The position numbers and the translations under genes were made by a program. The notes below the pieces were generated by a model. It was given only the letters and a program-made list of their open reading frames with translations. It was not told where the DNA came from and made no database searches. Positions 18,844 through 29,014 of a stretch of DNA of 64,000 bases are shown here, in pieces; positions within the stretch are counted from its first letter, which is position 1; every line of letters begins with the position of its first letter. This stretch comes from Synechococcus sp. BIOS-E4-1 (lineage in GTDB: Bacteria > Cyanobacteriota > Cyanobacteriia > PCC-6307 > Cyanobiaceae), in the NCBI RefSeq assembly GCF_014279995.1, contig NZ_CP047935.1, positions 186,001-250,000 of the forward strand. Reading direction: 5' to 3'.

Positions 18844-20517
18844 TTACTTGTTTGTAAGGGTTGGATTTTTGAATTGTTCAAGATTGCATTTGTACGCATA
18901 ATAGTCGCCTGCTTTATGTATGGGACTGCAGCCTTGCTTGCTGGATGCACTTAAGTAGCCGAGAGAAACCATGCCTAAAAATTTTGTATTTTCGATGATG
19001 AAAATAGATTTTGTATTGCTATTAATCATTTTTTGTATTTCTATTCTTATCGATTGCTTGTTCTCTGGATGGCTGAAACTTCTCACAGCCAGACCTTTCA
19101 GTCCTGACAAGTAAAAAAGTTGTGAGCTCCAATCATCGCATCCGATAGTCAGTAAACGATCGTGACTGCTGGAATGATTTTTTACATAGTTAGCGATTTC
19201 AAGGGCATCGCTGGATGTTTGAGTTGATGAAGGCCAGTATCTTATGTTGAACGAATATAGCTGCAAAGCGCCGATCAATCCGGTGATGAAAACAGAAAAT
19301 ATTTTCATCAACTTAAGCAGATTTTTTCTTTCTATGCATTGGCTTATCGTATTTAAGGATGCGGCAAGAGAAAGATATCCAAAGGCTAGATTAGCTGTAG
19401 CATAATATTCGTGAATAAAGTATAGATTAAAAAATATAAGCGGTCCTGCCGCATACATGAAAAAACCAAAGTTGCAAATGTAGGTTGATCTGCGGGCAGC
19501 TGAGTTTTTGCAACGCATTGTCAATATATTGGCTACAGCAAATGCAGCGAAAATAATCATTGGCAGCAATATGCCGAAATTGAGTATTTTTGTGCTAGTA
19601 GCACTCAACAAAAATGACCATTTCCCAGGTTCCAAGCGGTCATTTAATGAGCCAAAGTTCCAGCCCGTTAAATTTTTGGAAAGTATGAAAGCCGCGTTGG
19701 AATTTAATTCTTTCAATTTGTCAGCATGATTCACCCAAGACTTTGTTAAAAAAATGGTAAATAAAGAGATAATCCCAAAAAATATTCCATTTTTTATGGC
19801 TTTAAAAAATTGTTCTCTTGCAAGCAGCGAAGTGCACGCAAGGTGAATTTGATCTATTGCAATAAAGCAAATCAAAGGCAAAGACGTTGTTGCTTTTATC
19901 AGCATGCCAAGAATTAAGAATGTGCTGAATAGCAAAGTTTTAGCCAAAGGAAATAAATTATATTTTTTAGGGGCATTAAATGCTTCTTGAGTCCAGATAA
20001 AACGAAGCTGAATATAATAGAAAGCGGCTGCTAGTGTGAAGAGCAAAGCAGTGCCATCTATGAGAAAAGTTCTTCCGTAATATAGGTATACTTGCGATGT
20101 TGCCAGCAGTAATGAAAAAATTATAATGTATAGCTGTTTGACTCTATTCCGGGAAAGAATTGAAACGCAAACCATTGCAGACAGTAATATTGAAGCGCTA
20201 TTCGTTAGTCTCCCTACTTGGGTTAAGGATTGGCTTGTTGCCGTGCTGATTATTTTGACAAGTGCCTGGTAGATTGGAAATTCAAAGGGAATGGCCCATG
20301 GTTTCCCAAGGACGGGTGTTTGGTAATTAAAAAGGTTGACTCCATTCTCAAATAAATAGTCTGCCGAGATAGCGGTTTGGGCTTGTCTGAAGGAATAGTT
20401 GTCGATAATTGGCTGGCCGCTGGTGGTCAGCCAATAAATAATAGTTGGAATAAAAATCAATCCGATTATGAACTTGCCTCTCAGCGATAATGAAGAGCTA
20501 TTTTTTTTGCGATTCAC
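18844..20517 (-). CDS. GT-C fold (ArnT/PMT-like) membrane glycosyltransferase
   Basis: The 557-residue protein has about ten hydrophobic segments and an early acidic loop between helices 1 and 2 (SGQPIIDNYSFRQ), the plan of GT-C enzymes that use polyprenyl-phosphate sugars on the periplasmic side. It could transfer the arabinose made by the downstream genes, which is inference from the operon. The start is GTG at 20515-20517. The gene is clearly more AT-rich than the DprE and housekeeping genes, which may indicate separate transfer. The acceptor is unknown. Confidence 0.7.
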   Translation of the reverse strand: MNRKKNSSSLSLRGKFIIGLIFIPTIIYWLTTSGQPIIDNYSFRQAQTAISADYLFENGVNLFNYQTPVLGKPWAIPFEFPIYQALVKIISTATSQSLTQVGRLTNSASILLSAMVCVSILSRNRVKQLYIIIFSLLLATSQVYLYYGRTFLIDGTALLFTLAAAFYYIQLRFIWTQEAFNAPKKYNLFPLAKTLLFSTFLILGMLIKATTSLPLICFIAIDQIHLACTSLLAREQFFKAIKNGIFFGIISLFTIFLTKSWVNHADKLKELNSNAAFILSKNLTGWNFGSLNDRLEPGKWSFLLSATSTKILNFGILLPMIIFAAFAVANILTMRCKNSAARRSTYICNFGFFMYAAGPLIFFNLYFIHEYYATANLAFGYLSLAASLNTISQCIERKNLLKLMKIFSVFITGLIGALQLYSFNIRYWPSSTQTSSDALEIANYVKNHSSSHDRLLTIGCDDWSSQLFYLSGLKGLAVRSFSHPENKQSIRIEIQKMINSNTKSIFIIENTKFLGMVSLGYLSASSKQGCSPIHKAGDYYAYKCNLEQFKNPTLTNK

Positions 20518-20636
20518 TCTGGATCTGTTTAGAAGCGACCAATAGTAACTTAATTATAAGTTGAGCGCCAGACCTGCATTGTTGATGCAATTGTTCCGAA
20601 TGCAATTAATTGTTGATTAATACTGCCTGGCTTGAT

Positions 20637-20681
20637 AAAAATGATGCAATAAAATTGCTTTACTTCTATTGCATCATTTTT
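20637..20681 (-). terminator. Terminator downstream of tkt
   Basis: A perfect 15-base inverted repeat (AAAAATGATGCAATA and its complement, 15-base loop) ends in a T run on either strand. It lies between the tkt stop and the start of the glycosyltransferase operon on the same strand, so it separates the two transcription units. Confidence 0.8.
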
Positions 20682-20704
20682 CCGAGCAAATTGTTGTTAG
20701 TCAA

Positions 20705-22714
20705 TCACATCAGTAGTGCTTTGGATTTGGCGACAACATTGTCGACCGTGAAGCCGAATTTCTCCATGCAGGTGCCGCCTGGAGCGGATGCACCGAAACG
20801 GTTCATCGTGACGCTGTCACCGTCAAGACCGATGAAACGGTGCCAGCCGAAGGATTCGGCTGCTTCCACAACGATGCGCTTGCGAACAGAGCTGGGAAGT
20901 ACTTCTTCCTTGTAAGCGTCACTTTGCTCGTCAAACAGCTCCACGCAGGGCATGGAGACGACGCGCACTTTTTTGCCATTAGCGCTGAGCTGTTTGGCGG
21001 CTTGCACGCAGAGGTCGAGCTCGGTTCCGGTGCCGATCAGGATCAGATCAGGGGTTCCGTCACAGTCTTCGAGGATGTAACCACCCAGTGCTACTTTCTC
21101 GATGGAGGAATTGGCCTGATTGGCCATCCCCTGTCGGCTGAGGCAGAGGGCGCTGGGACGGTGTCGGTTTTCGATGGCCAATTTGTAGGCACCGCTGGTT
21201 TCGTTGCCGTCGCCGGGTCGGAACACCAGCAGTCCAGGCATGGCTCGCAGGGAGGGGATCGTCTCGACTGGTTGGTGTGTGGGTCCGTCTTCGCCAACAC
21301 CGATCGAGTCGTGGGTGAGAACGTAGATCACACCCAGTTCGCTCAGCGCCGATAGGCGCATCGAGCCACGCATGTAGTCGGCGAAGACCAGGAAGGTACC
21401 GCCGTATGGGATCAGCCCGCTGTTGTGATAAGCGATGCCGTTCAAAACGGCTGCCATGGCGTGTTCGCGCACTCCAAAGTGCAGATAGCGCTTTTCTGGT
21501 GTTTCCGGTTGGTAGGAACCTGTTTCGCCCTTGATGTCGGTGTAATTGGAGTGGGTGAGGTCAGCAGAACCACCAATCAGCTCAGGCAGATTGGGGCCAA
21601 GAGCACCCAAACAGATCTGGGAATGTTTGCGGGTGGCGAGCCCTTTGTCGTCTGGTGTGTAGGTGGGCAGATCCTTGTCCCAGCCTTGGGGGAGTTCACC
21701 GCGCAGCATGCGCTCAAACTCTGCTGCTTCCGCGGGGTACTTGGAGCGATACGTCGCAAGAGTTTGATTCCATTCGGCCTCAAGGCTTGCACCGCGATCG
21801 ATGGCCTGACGGAACTGGTCGTAAGCGTCCTGGGGCACTTCAAAAGGACCGTAGTTCCAGCCCAGCTGCTTACGGGTCAGTTCAGTTTCCTCGTCGCCGA
21901 GGGGGGCGCCGTGCACACCGGCGGTGTCGCTCTTGTTCGGTGAGCCGAACCCGATGGTGGTTGTGATCTTGATGATCGAGGGCTTGTCGGTGACAGCTTT
22001 GGCAGCTTCGATGGCCTTGGCAATGGCATCGACATCGGTGTTGCCGTCAGGCACATGCTGTACGTGCCAGCCATAGGCCTCGTAGCGCTTGAGCACGTCC
22101 TCGGTGAAGGACACGTTGGTGCGTCCGTCGATCGTGATGTGGTTGTCGTCGTAGAGGGCGATCAGCTTGCCCAGCTTCAGGTGTCCGGCCAGGGAACAGG
22201 CCTCAGAGGACACACCCTCCTGATTGCAGCCATCACCCATGATCACGTAGGTGTAGTGATCAACAACAGCGGCATCGGGCTTGTTGAACTTCGCGGCAAG
22301 GTGAGACTCGGCGATGGCCAGACCCACAGCATTGGAAATACCGGCACCCAGGGGACCTGTGGTCACTTCAATGCCAGGGGTTTCAAAGGTTTCAGGGTGG
22401 CCAGGGGTCCTGGATCCCCATTGCCGAAATTGTTTGATGTCGTCAATCGAGACGGAGTCGTAGCCGGTGAGATGTAGCAGTGCGTACAGCAGCATGCAGC
22501 CGTGACCGGCCGACAGAACAAAGCGATCTCTGTTGAACCACTTGGGGTTCTTGGGATTGTGGTGCAGGAACTTGTCCCACAGCGTGTAGCCCATCGGGGC
22601 GGCCCCCATGGGCAGGCCGGGGTGGCCGCTTTTGGACTTGTTGACAGCATCAACGGCCAGCATGCGAATGCTGTTGATGCAGAGGGTGTCGAGAGAAGCG
22701 GGCGCGGCAACCAT
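20705..22714 (-). CDS. tkt: Transketolase
   Basis: Transketolase moves two-carbon units in the Calvin cycle and pentose phosphate pathway. The product (669 residues from the ATG at 22712-22714) shows the TPP motif GDGCNQEG, the N-terminal [11 protein letters not shown], and [13 protein letters not shown] and [16 protein letters not shown] in the pyrimidine domain. A start 63 bases further upstream is open but adds residues not typical of the family. It lies 87 bases after fabF on the same strand, the acpP-fabF-tkt order common in cyanobacteria. A terminator follows. Confidence 0.97.
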   Translation of the reverse strand: MVAAPASLDTLCINSIRMLAVDAVNKSKSGHPGLPMGAAPMGYTLWDKFLHHNPKNPKWFNRDRFVLSAGHGCMLLYALLHLTGYDSVSIDDIKQFRQWGSRTPGHPETFETPGIEVTTGPLGAGISNAVGLAIAESHLAAKFNKPDAAVVDHYTYVIMGDGCNQEGVSSEACSLAGHLKLGKLIALYDDNHITIDGRTNVSFTEDVLKRYEAYGWHVQHVPDGNTDVDAIAKAIEAAKAVTDKPSIIKITTTIGFGSPNKSDTAGVHGAPLGDEETELTRKQLGWNYGPFEVPQDAYDQFRQAIDRGASLEAEWNQTLATYRSKYPAEAAEFERMLRGELPQGWDKDLPTYTPDDKGLATRKHSQICLGALGPNLPELIGGSADLTHSNYTDIKGETGSYQPETPEKRYLHFGVREHAMAAVLNGIAYHNSGLIPYGGTFLVFADYMRGSMRLSALSELGVIYVLTHDSIGVGEDGPTHQPVETIPSLRAMPGLLVFRPGDGNETSGAYKLAIENRHRPSALCLSRQGMANQANSSIEKVALGGYILEDCDGTPDLILIGTGTELDLCVQAAKQLSANGKKVRVVSMPCVELFDEQSDAYKEEVLPSSVRKRIVVEAAESFGWHRFIGLDGDSVTMNRFGASAPGGTCMEKFGFTVDNVVAKSKALLM

Positions 22715-22800
22715 GGCGTGAGATTTGGAGAAGCAGTTAGGAGTGGATTCAGTCTGAAACAGCGTGGTCAGCGTCACCGAGGTGAACCTGACCTCAGGAT

Positions 22801-24048
22801 TCAGTTCATGCGCTGGAAGGCAAGGCAGACGTTGTGGCCGCCGAAACCGAACGAGTTGGATAACACTGTTCCCAGTGTGTGCTCGCGGGCGGAGTTAGGC
22901 ACCACATCCAGATCACAGTCGGGATCGGGATTGGAGTAGTTGATGGTGGGAGGAACAATATTGTGCTGCAGCGCTAGCACACAGGCCACGGCTTCGATGC
23001 CGCCGGAGCCACCCAGGAGATGGCCTGTCATCGACTTGGTTGAGCTCACGGGAATCTTGTAGGCGCGTTGGCCGAGAGCGCTCTTGATCGCTGCGGTTTC
23101 GTTGCTGTCGTTCGCCGGCGTGCTGGTGCCGTGGGCATTGACGTAATCGATGCTGTCAGCACTGAGCGCACCGTCCTCCAAGGCCAGGCGCATGGCGGCC
23201 GCTCCACCGAAACCTCCGGGTGTTGGCGAGGTGATGTGGTGTGCATCGCAGGTGGTTCCATAGCCGACGATTTCGGCCAGGATCGTGGCGTCGCGGGCCT
23301 TGGCATGGCTGAGGGTTTCAAGCACCAGCACGCCTGATCCCTCGCCGATCACAAAGCCGTCGCGTTCCTTGTCGAACGGTCGGCTGGCGCTGCCTGGATC
23401 ATCGTTGCGGAACGACAATGCCTTGGCGCTGGCGAAGCCGGCCACTCCCAGCGGGGTGATGGCCGACTCTGCGCCGCCGCAGATCATGGCGTCAGCCTTG
23501 CCCAGCTGCAGCAGACGGAAGGCATCCCCGATGGCATTCGATCCCGCGGCACAGGCCGTTGCGACCGCAGAGCTTGGCCCTTTGGCGCCGAGGGCAATTG
23601 CAGCCAGGCCTGTGGCCATGTTGGGAATCATCATCGGCACGGTGAAAGGGCTCACCCGACCAGGTCCCTTGCCCTCAAGCACGTGGGCCTGGGTCTCCAT
23701 GGTGAGCAGCCCACCAACGCCGGAGCCGATGCTGACGCCGATCCGATCGGCGTTGGCTTCGCTGATCTCCAGCCCTGCATCGGCAAGAGCTTGTTTGGCT
23801 GCGACAACACCGAATTTGCAGTACCGATCCCAGCGCTTCGCTTCCTTGGGCTCGAGGAATCCCGTCGGATCGAAGTCCTTCACTTCCGCTGCAAATCGAC
23901 AGGCGTGCCTGGAGGCATCAAACAGTGAAATCAATGCCACCCCGTTCCTGCCGGAGGTGAGCCCGGACCAATAGTCGGAAACGCTGTTGCCGATCGGTGT
24001 CACCGCGCCGAGGCCCGTGACCACGACGCGTTGGAGACCCTCCACCAT
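22801..24048 (-). CDS. fabF: 3-oxoacyl-ACP synthase II
   Basis: FabF condenses malonyl-ACP with acyl-ACP in fatty acid elongation. The 415-residue product has the active-site Cys in [15 protein letters not shown] and the two catalytic His in [11 protein letters not shown] and [11 protein letters not shown]. It starts 11 bases after the acpP stop, giving an acpP-fabF unit. Confidence 0.97.
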   Translation of the reverse strand: MVEGLQRVVVTGLGAVTPIGNSVSDYWSGLTSGRNGVALISLFDASRHACRFAAEVKDFDPTGFLEPKEAKRWDRYCKFGVVAAKQALADAGLEISEANADRIGVSIGSGVGGLLTMETQAHVLEGKGPGRVSPFTVPMMIPNMATGLAAIALGAKGPSSAVATACAAGSNAIGDAFRLLQLGKADAMICGGAESAITPLGVAGFASAKALSFRNDDPGSASRPFDKERDGFVIGEGSGVLVLETLSHAKARDATILAEIVGYGTTCDAHHITSPTPGGFGGAAAMRLALEDGALSADSIDYVNAHGTSTPANDSNETAAIKSALGQRAYKIPVSSTKSMTGHLLGGSGGIEAVACVLALQHNIVPPTINYSNPDPDCDLDVVPNSAREHTLGTVLSNSFGFGGHNVCLAFQRMN

Positions 24049-24059
24049 GCTGCCGATCC

Positions 24060-24302
24060 TCAGGCCTGCTTGTCTTCGATGTACTTGACGGCGTCGCCGA
24101 CGGTGGCGATGCCTTCAGCGGCTTCGTCTGGAATTTCGATGTCAAAGGCTTCTTCCAATGCCATCACCAGCTCGACGGTGTCGAGGGAGTCAGCACCGAG
24201 ATCATTCTGGAAATTTGATTCGGGCTTGACTTCGCCGGCGTCGACGCTGAGCTGCTCCGCCACGATCGAACGGACTTTTTCGAGGATCGCTTCCTGGGAC
24301 AT
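24060..24302 (-). CDS. acpP: Acyl carrier protein
   Basis: The 80-residue acidic protein carries the phosphopantetheine Ser in [11 protein letters not shown] (about residue 39). The start at MSQEAILEK (ATG at 24300-24302) matches the usual ACP N-terminus; an in-frame ATG 51 bases upstream would add a basic extension that ACPs do not have. It is divergent from psaC across about 170 bases that should hold both promoters. Confidence 0.97.
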   Translation of the reverse strand: MSQEAILEKVRSIVAEQLSVDAGEVKPESNFQNDLGADSLDTVELVMALEEAFDIEIPDEAAEGIATVGDAVKYIEDKQA

Positions 24303-24417
24303 GGCCGTGAAGACGGGACGCCGCATCTTACGGGCTGGCCTCGGCCTTTCCAATCTCTGAGCCTTTACATCCGCCTGGAGTTAACAACGGTGACGGCGTG
24401 GCGCGCGCTTGGCCTAA

Positions 24418-24717
<300 letters not shown>

Positions 24718-24755
24718 TCGCCACGTTCGTTTTCAGTTCAATAACCCATAAGCTC

Positions 24756-24779
24756 AGCCCGGCATTGCCGGGCTTTTTT
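24756..24779 (+). terminator. Rho-independent terminator of psaC, abutting glmS
   Basis: The stem AGCCCGGC-ATT-GCCGGGCT is followed by six T residues, a textbook intrinsic terminator. The glmS ATG begins only two bases after the T run. Confidence 0.93.
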
Positions 24780-24781
24780 GT

Positions 24782-26686
24782 ATGTGCGGAATCGTTGCGG
24801 TGATTGGCTCCAGAGAGGCAGCGCCGCTCCTGCTTGAAGGGCTGCGGCAACTGGAATATCGCGGTTACGACTCCGCCGGCATCGCCACCATCGAAGAGTC
24901 GGTGAACGAGGCGACTGCCAAGCTGCACTGCCTTCGCGCCAAGGGCAAGCTGGTCAATCTCAGCGCAAGGGTCGAGCAGGAGGGAGCACCCGGTTTTTGT
25001 GGCATCGGCCATACCCGCTGGGCGACGCATGGCAAGCCCGAGGTGCATAACGCCCATCCCCACTGCGATGGTGCTGGTGATGTGGCCGTGGTGCAGAACG
25101 GCATCATCGAAAACCATCGGGCTCTGCGTGAAGAGCTGACCAGTGCCGGTGTCAGCTTCCGCTCAGACACCGACACCGAGGTGATTCCGCATCTGCTCTC
25201 CGCGCAACTGCGGCAACAGTGTGCGGCTGGCCAGCCTGCTGATGGAAACACTCTGTTGCGGGCCGTGCAGGCCGTGTTGCCAAAGCTTCAAGGAGCCTAT
25301 GCCCTGGCAGTGTTGTGGGCAGCGGCACCAGGGGCTCTTGTGGTGGCTCGCAAGGCGGCACCCCTGCTGATCGGTTTAGGCGAAGGCGAATTCATGTGTG
25401 CAAGTGACACGCCTGCACTGGCAGGTTTCACCCGCACCGTGCTGCCCATGGAGGACGGAGAGGTGGCGTTGCTCAGTCCGCTTGGCATCGAGCTCTACAA
25501 CGATGTCGGTGAGCGTCAGCAGCGCAGTCCGTCGTTGCTCAGCGGCCAGGAGCATGTGGCCGATAAGCGTCAGTTCCGCCACTTCATGCTGAAGGAGATC
25601 CATGAGCAGCCGGAGACAGCACGTCTGTGGGTGGAGAGGCACCTGCCGTTGAATTTGCAGGCTGCCAATCCGGTGGCCTTGCCCTTCGACGATGCGTTCT
25701 ACGCCGATATCGAGCGCATCCAGATCCTGGCCTGTGGGACGAGCCGACATGCGGCGCTTGTCGGAGCCCATCTGCTGGAGCAGTTTGCGGGGGTGCCAGC
25801 CAGTGTTCATTACGCCAGTGAGTTCCGCTACGCCCCCCCACCGCTGGCTGCCAACACGCTCACAATTGGCGTTACCCAATCCGGTGAAACGGCGGATACT
25901 CTTGCGGCCCTGGCCATGGATGCCGACCGGCGACGGGACCAGAACGATCCCGTCTATGCCCCGCGTCAACTGGGCGTGACCAATCGGGTGGAGAGCTCTC
26001 TGGCTCGTCAGGTGCCCTACATCCTTGACATTGGTGCTGGCATCGAAGTGGGGGTTGCAGCCACCAAGACCTTCCTGGGTCAGCTTCTAGCGTTTTATGC
26101 GCTGGCTTTGGCCTTTGCGGCACGGCGCGGCGCCCGCAGCGAAGCCGAGATTGCTGCATTGGTGAACGAGCTGCGTGGTCTTCCCCAGCAGCTCGATGCC
26201 TTGATCGAGCAGCACGACCAGCGTTCGGAGGCGATGGCCCACCGCTTCGCGGAAACCCAGGATGTGATCTTCCTCGGGCGTGGCATCAATTACCCGATCG
26301 CACTGGAAGGGGCTCTCAAGCTCAAGGAAATCAGTTACATCCATGCGGAGGGCTATCCCGCAGGGGAGATGAAACACGGCCCGATCGCCTTGCTCGACAC
26401 CCATGTGCCGGTGATCTCCATTGCCGTGCCAGGGGCGGTGTTCGAAAAAGTGCTCAGCAATGCCCAGGAGGCCAAAGCCCGCGATGCCCAGTTGATCGGT
26501 GTTGCCCCCATCTGCGCAGACACGGAACTATTTGATGAACTGCTGCCGGTGCCTGAGGTGAGCGAATGGATCAGCCCTTTGCTCACGGTGGTGCCGATGC
26601 AACTGCTCAGCTATCACATTGCGGCCCATCGAGGCCTGGATGTCGATCAGCCACGCAATCTGGCCAAGAGCGTCACTGTCGAGTGA
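24782..26686 (+). CDS. glmS: Glutamine-fructose-6-phosphate aminotransferase
   Basis: GlmS makes glucosamine 6-phosphate, the entry to peptidoglycan and lipopolysaccharide amino sugars. The 634-residue product begins with MCGIVAVIG, whose Cys2 is the N-terminal nucleophile of the glutaminase domain, so the start is fixed. Two SIS sugar-isomerase domains follow (about 290-430 and 460-600; CGTSRHA, TQSGETADT), and it ends in the usual PRNLAKSVTVE. The start codon directly follows the psaC terminator and no ribosome-binding site fits in between. The stop region overlaps the convergent manC gene by 14 bases. Confidence 0.97.
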   Translation: MCGIVAVIGSREAAPLLLEGLRQLEYRGYDSAGIATIEESVNEATAKLHCLRAKGKLVNLSARVEQEGAPGFCGIGHTRWATHGKPEVHNAHPHCDGAGDVAVVQNGIIENHRALREELTSAGVSFRSDTDTEVIPHLLSAQLRQQCAAGQPADGNTLLRAVQAVLPKLQGAYALAVLWAAAPGALVVARKAAPLLIGLGEGEFMCASDTPALAGFTRTVLPMEDGEVALLSPLGIELYNDVGERQQRSPSLLSGQEHVADKRQFRHFMLKEIHEQPETARLWVERHLPLNLQAANPVALPFDDAFYADIERIQILACGTSRHAALVGAHLLEQFAGVPASVHYASEFRYAPPPLAANTLTIGVTQSGETADTLAALAMDADRRRDQNDPVYAPRQLGVTNRVESSLARQVPYILDIGAGIEVGVAATKTFLGQLLAFYALALAFAARRGARSEAEIAALVNELRGLPQQLDALIEQHDQRSEAMAHRFAETQDVIFLGRGINYPIALEGALKLKEISYIHAEGYPAGEMKHGPIALLDTHVPVISIAVPGAVFEKVLSNAQEAKARDAQLIGVAPICADTELFDELLPVPEVSEWISPLLTVVPMQLLSYHIAAHRGLDVDQPRNLAKSVTVE

Positions 26687-28145
26687 GTGCAGCCCGAGCC
26701 GCTGCTTCCACATCACTGCGGCCATACACATCGTCGAAGCGCACGATGTCGTCTTCGCCCAGATAGGCCCCGCTCTGGACTTCGATCAGCTCCACAGGAA
26801 TCCGGCCAGGGTTGCTGAGTCGGTGCTTGCAGCCCATCGGGATGTAAGTGCTCTGGTTCTCACCCAGCAGCTGAGACTCGCCGTCGCGCTCTACGACCGC
26901 CGTGCCTTTCACCACGATCCAGTGTTCGGCTCGGTGATGGTGCATCTGCAGGGAGAGGCTGGCGCCTGGCTTCACTGAAATGCGTTTCACCTGCCAGCGG
27001 CTGTCTTCCACCACGCCTGTGTAGTGGCCCCAGGGGCGATAAATCTTGCGATGGGCCTTGCCTTCCCGGCTGCCAGCGGCCTCCAGTTGCTTCACGATCG
27101 TCTTCACATTCTGTGCCTGGTCGCGTTCCGCGATCAGCACGGCGTCGTCGGTTTCGACCACCACCAGATTCTCCACACCCAGGCCCACCACCAGACGGTG
27201 TTCGCTGCGCAGGTAGCAGTTGCGGCTGCCCTCACTGATCACCCTGCCGCGCAGCACGTTGCCGTCGTCGTCGCGGTCAGCGGTTTCCCAAAGCGCACTC
27301 CAGCTGCCGACATCACTCCAGCCTGCAGCCAGGGGAATCACAGATCCAAGCTGGGTCTGCTCCATCACAGCCACATCAATGGCCACGTTGGGACATTTGG
27401 CGAAGGCTTCACGCTCCAGTCGCAGGAAGTCGAGGTCTGCCACGTCCTGCTCAAGGGCAGCTCTGCAACAGCTCACCACTTCCGGTGCCAGACGTTCCAG
27501 CTCCGAGAGCATGGCGCTCGCCCTGAACAGAAACATGCCGCTGTTCCAAGTGAAGCGTCCGCTGGCCAGGAACTGTTCGGCGGTGGCCTGGTCCGGCTTT
27601 TCCACAAAGCGGGCGATTGGCACCGGTGTGAGCGTGCCTGTCTGCAGCGATTCGGCGGCCTCGATGTAGCCGTAGCCCGTTTCCGGAGCCGTTGGCACGA
27701 TTCCGAAGGTCACCAGACGGCCTGCCTCAGCGGTCTTGCGACCGGCCTCGATGGCGCTGCGGAAGTGTGCGGCGTCGCGAATCACATGGTCAGCCGATAA
27801 CACCAGCAGCAGAGGATCCTCGCCGTCGGCTGTGGCTTGCAGTGCGGCCACCGCCACCGCTGGAGCCGTGTTGCGCCCCATCGGTTCCAGCAGGATGGCA
27901 CCCGGTTGGATGCCGATCTGGCGCATCTGTTCGGCCACGATGAAACGGTGGTCGTCGTTGCAGATCAGCAGAGGATCACCCAGCGCTTTGATCCCTTCCA
28001 GACGTTGCTGGGTCTGCTGCAGCAGGGTTTCATCGCCATTGCCGCCCAGGGGCCAGTATTGCTTCGGGTAACTGGCTCGGGAGAGGGGCCAGAGGCGCGT
28101 TCCTGTGCCGCCACAGAGGATCACCGGAATCAGAGGGGTGGTCAC
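26673..28145 (-). CDS. Mannose-1-phosphate guanylyltransferase / mannose-6-phosphate isomerase
   Basis: This bifunctional enzyme makes GDP-mannose for surface polysaccharides. The product has the nucleotidyltransferase motif CGGTGTRLWPLSR at its N-terminus and a type II cupin isomerase domain at its C-terminus (QMHHHRAEHWIVVKG, about 395-480). I chose the GTG at 28143-28145 (product of 490 residues), which places the motif about ten residues from the start as in homologues; the frame is open to a GTG at 28199. It overlaps glmS convergently and lies just downstream of rimM on the same strand. Confidence 0.92.
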   Translation of the reverse strand: MTTPLIPVILCGGTGTRLWPLSRASYPKQYWPLGGNGDETLLQQTQQRLEGIKALGDPLLICNDDHRFIVAEQMRQIGIQPGAILLEPMGRNTAPAVAVAALQATADGEDPLLLVLSADHVIRDAAHFRSAIEAGRKTAEAGRLVTFGIVPTAPETGYGYIEAAESLQTGTLTPVPIARFVEKPDQATAEQFLASGRFTWNSGMFLFRASAMLSELERLAPEVVSCCRAALEQDVADLDFLRLEREAFAKCPNVAIDVAVMEQTQLGSVIPLAAGWSDVGSWSALWETADRDDDGNVLRGRVISEGSRNCYLRSEHRLVVGLGVENLVVVETDDAVLIAERDQAQNVKTIVKQLEAAGSREGKAHRKIYRPWGHYTGVVEDSRWQVKRISVKPGASLSLQMHHHRAEHWIVVKGTAVVERDGESQLLGENQSTYIPMGCKHRLSNPGRIPVELIEVQSGAYLGEDDIVRFDDVYGRSDVEAAARAALTRQ

Positions 28146-28208
28146 GGCACACACGCGGTGTTTGGCGCCATTGTTGCGCAGCTTTTTTGTTGCTGTCACC
28201 CGCGGGTA

Positions 28209-28790
28209 TCACAGGTCCAGCAGTCCCGGCGGAGGGGTGATCAGCAGCCAGCCTTCCTGTTGATGCACTTCAGGAACGATCTGCTCCACAAAAGGAATCA
28301 ACAACTTTCGCCCATCTGGCCGGGTGATTTCCAGCAAGTCGTTGCCTCCGCTGATCAGATCGCTCACGCTGCCAATAGCGGTGTTGTCGTGACGATTCAG
28401 ACGGGCTTCCAGGCCCACCAGGTCGAGCAGGTGGAACTCTCCCTCCTCAAGCTCGGGCCTGTCGTTGGGGCTCACCAGAAGCGTCTGACCCACCAGCGCT
28501 TCGGCAGCGCTGCGGCTGTCGATCCCCTTGAAACGCACGATGAACAGACTGCGGCCGGGGAGTTGCCGACCGCTGGTCAGCGTCATCTCCTGTGGTGCTG
28601 CGCCCTTGCGCTGAAGCCAACGAGGCCCTGGCTTGGTGAAGCGTTCGGGGAAATCACTGGCTGGGTTCACGCGCAGCTCGCCGCGCAGCCCCTGAGCCCC
28701 CACAACTTTGCCCACGGCCAGCCACTCTTCATCAGCTGACGCTTTCTGGGAATCGGAGTCTGGGGCCACGGATGACAGCTGTTCAGTCAT
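28209..28790 (-). CDS. rimM: Ribosome maturation factor RimM
   Basis: RimM helps mature the head of the 30S ribosomal subunit and binds S19. The 193-residue product has the N-terminal barrel ([18 protein letters not shown]) and a C-terminal PRC-barrel ([23 protein letters not shown]). The first 25 or so residues are an extra polar extension. It diverges from ndhS with 36 bases between the start codons. Confidence 0.94.
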   Translation of the reverse strand: MTEQLSSVAPDSDSQKASADEEWLAVGKVVGAQGLRGELRVNPASDFPERFTKPGPRWLQRKGAAPQEMTLTSGRQLPGRSLFIVRFKGIDSRSAAEALVGQTLLVSPNDRPELEEGEFHLLDLVGLEARLNRHDNTAIGSVSDLISGGNDLLEITRPDGRKLLIPFVEQIVPEVHQQEGWLLITPPPGLLDL

Positions 28791-28826
28791 TTGTCGATAA
28801 TGACCCCACGACTGCCTCTTGTTTGC

Positions 28827-29009
28827 ATGGCTTCCGCCGCTCCGATCCTGCCCGGTGCCACGGTGACGGTGGTGGATCAGCGCTCCATCTACAACGGCTA
28901 CACCGGTTTCGTGCAGCGCATCAGCGGCGATCGGGCCGCCGTGTTGTTTGAAGGTGGCAACTGGGACAAGCTCGTCACCCTGCGGCTTAAAGATCTCAGC
29001 GCCGACTGA
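28827..29009 (+). CDS. ndhS: NDH-1 subunit NdhS
   Basis: NdhS is a small SH3-like subunit at the ferredoxin-binding site of the photosynthetic NDH-1 complex. The 60-residue product has the family core [20 protein letters not shown] and [16 protein letters not shown]. The start at [10 protein letters not shown] is preferred; the frame is open 36 bases upstream to 28791, which would touch rimM. The potassium channel gene starts 5 bases after the stop. Confidence 0.88.
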   Translation: MASAAPILPGATVTVVDQRSIYNGYTGFVQRISGDRAAVLFEGGNWDKLVTLRLKDLSAD

Positions 29010-29014
29010 CGCCG

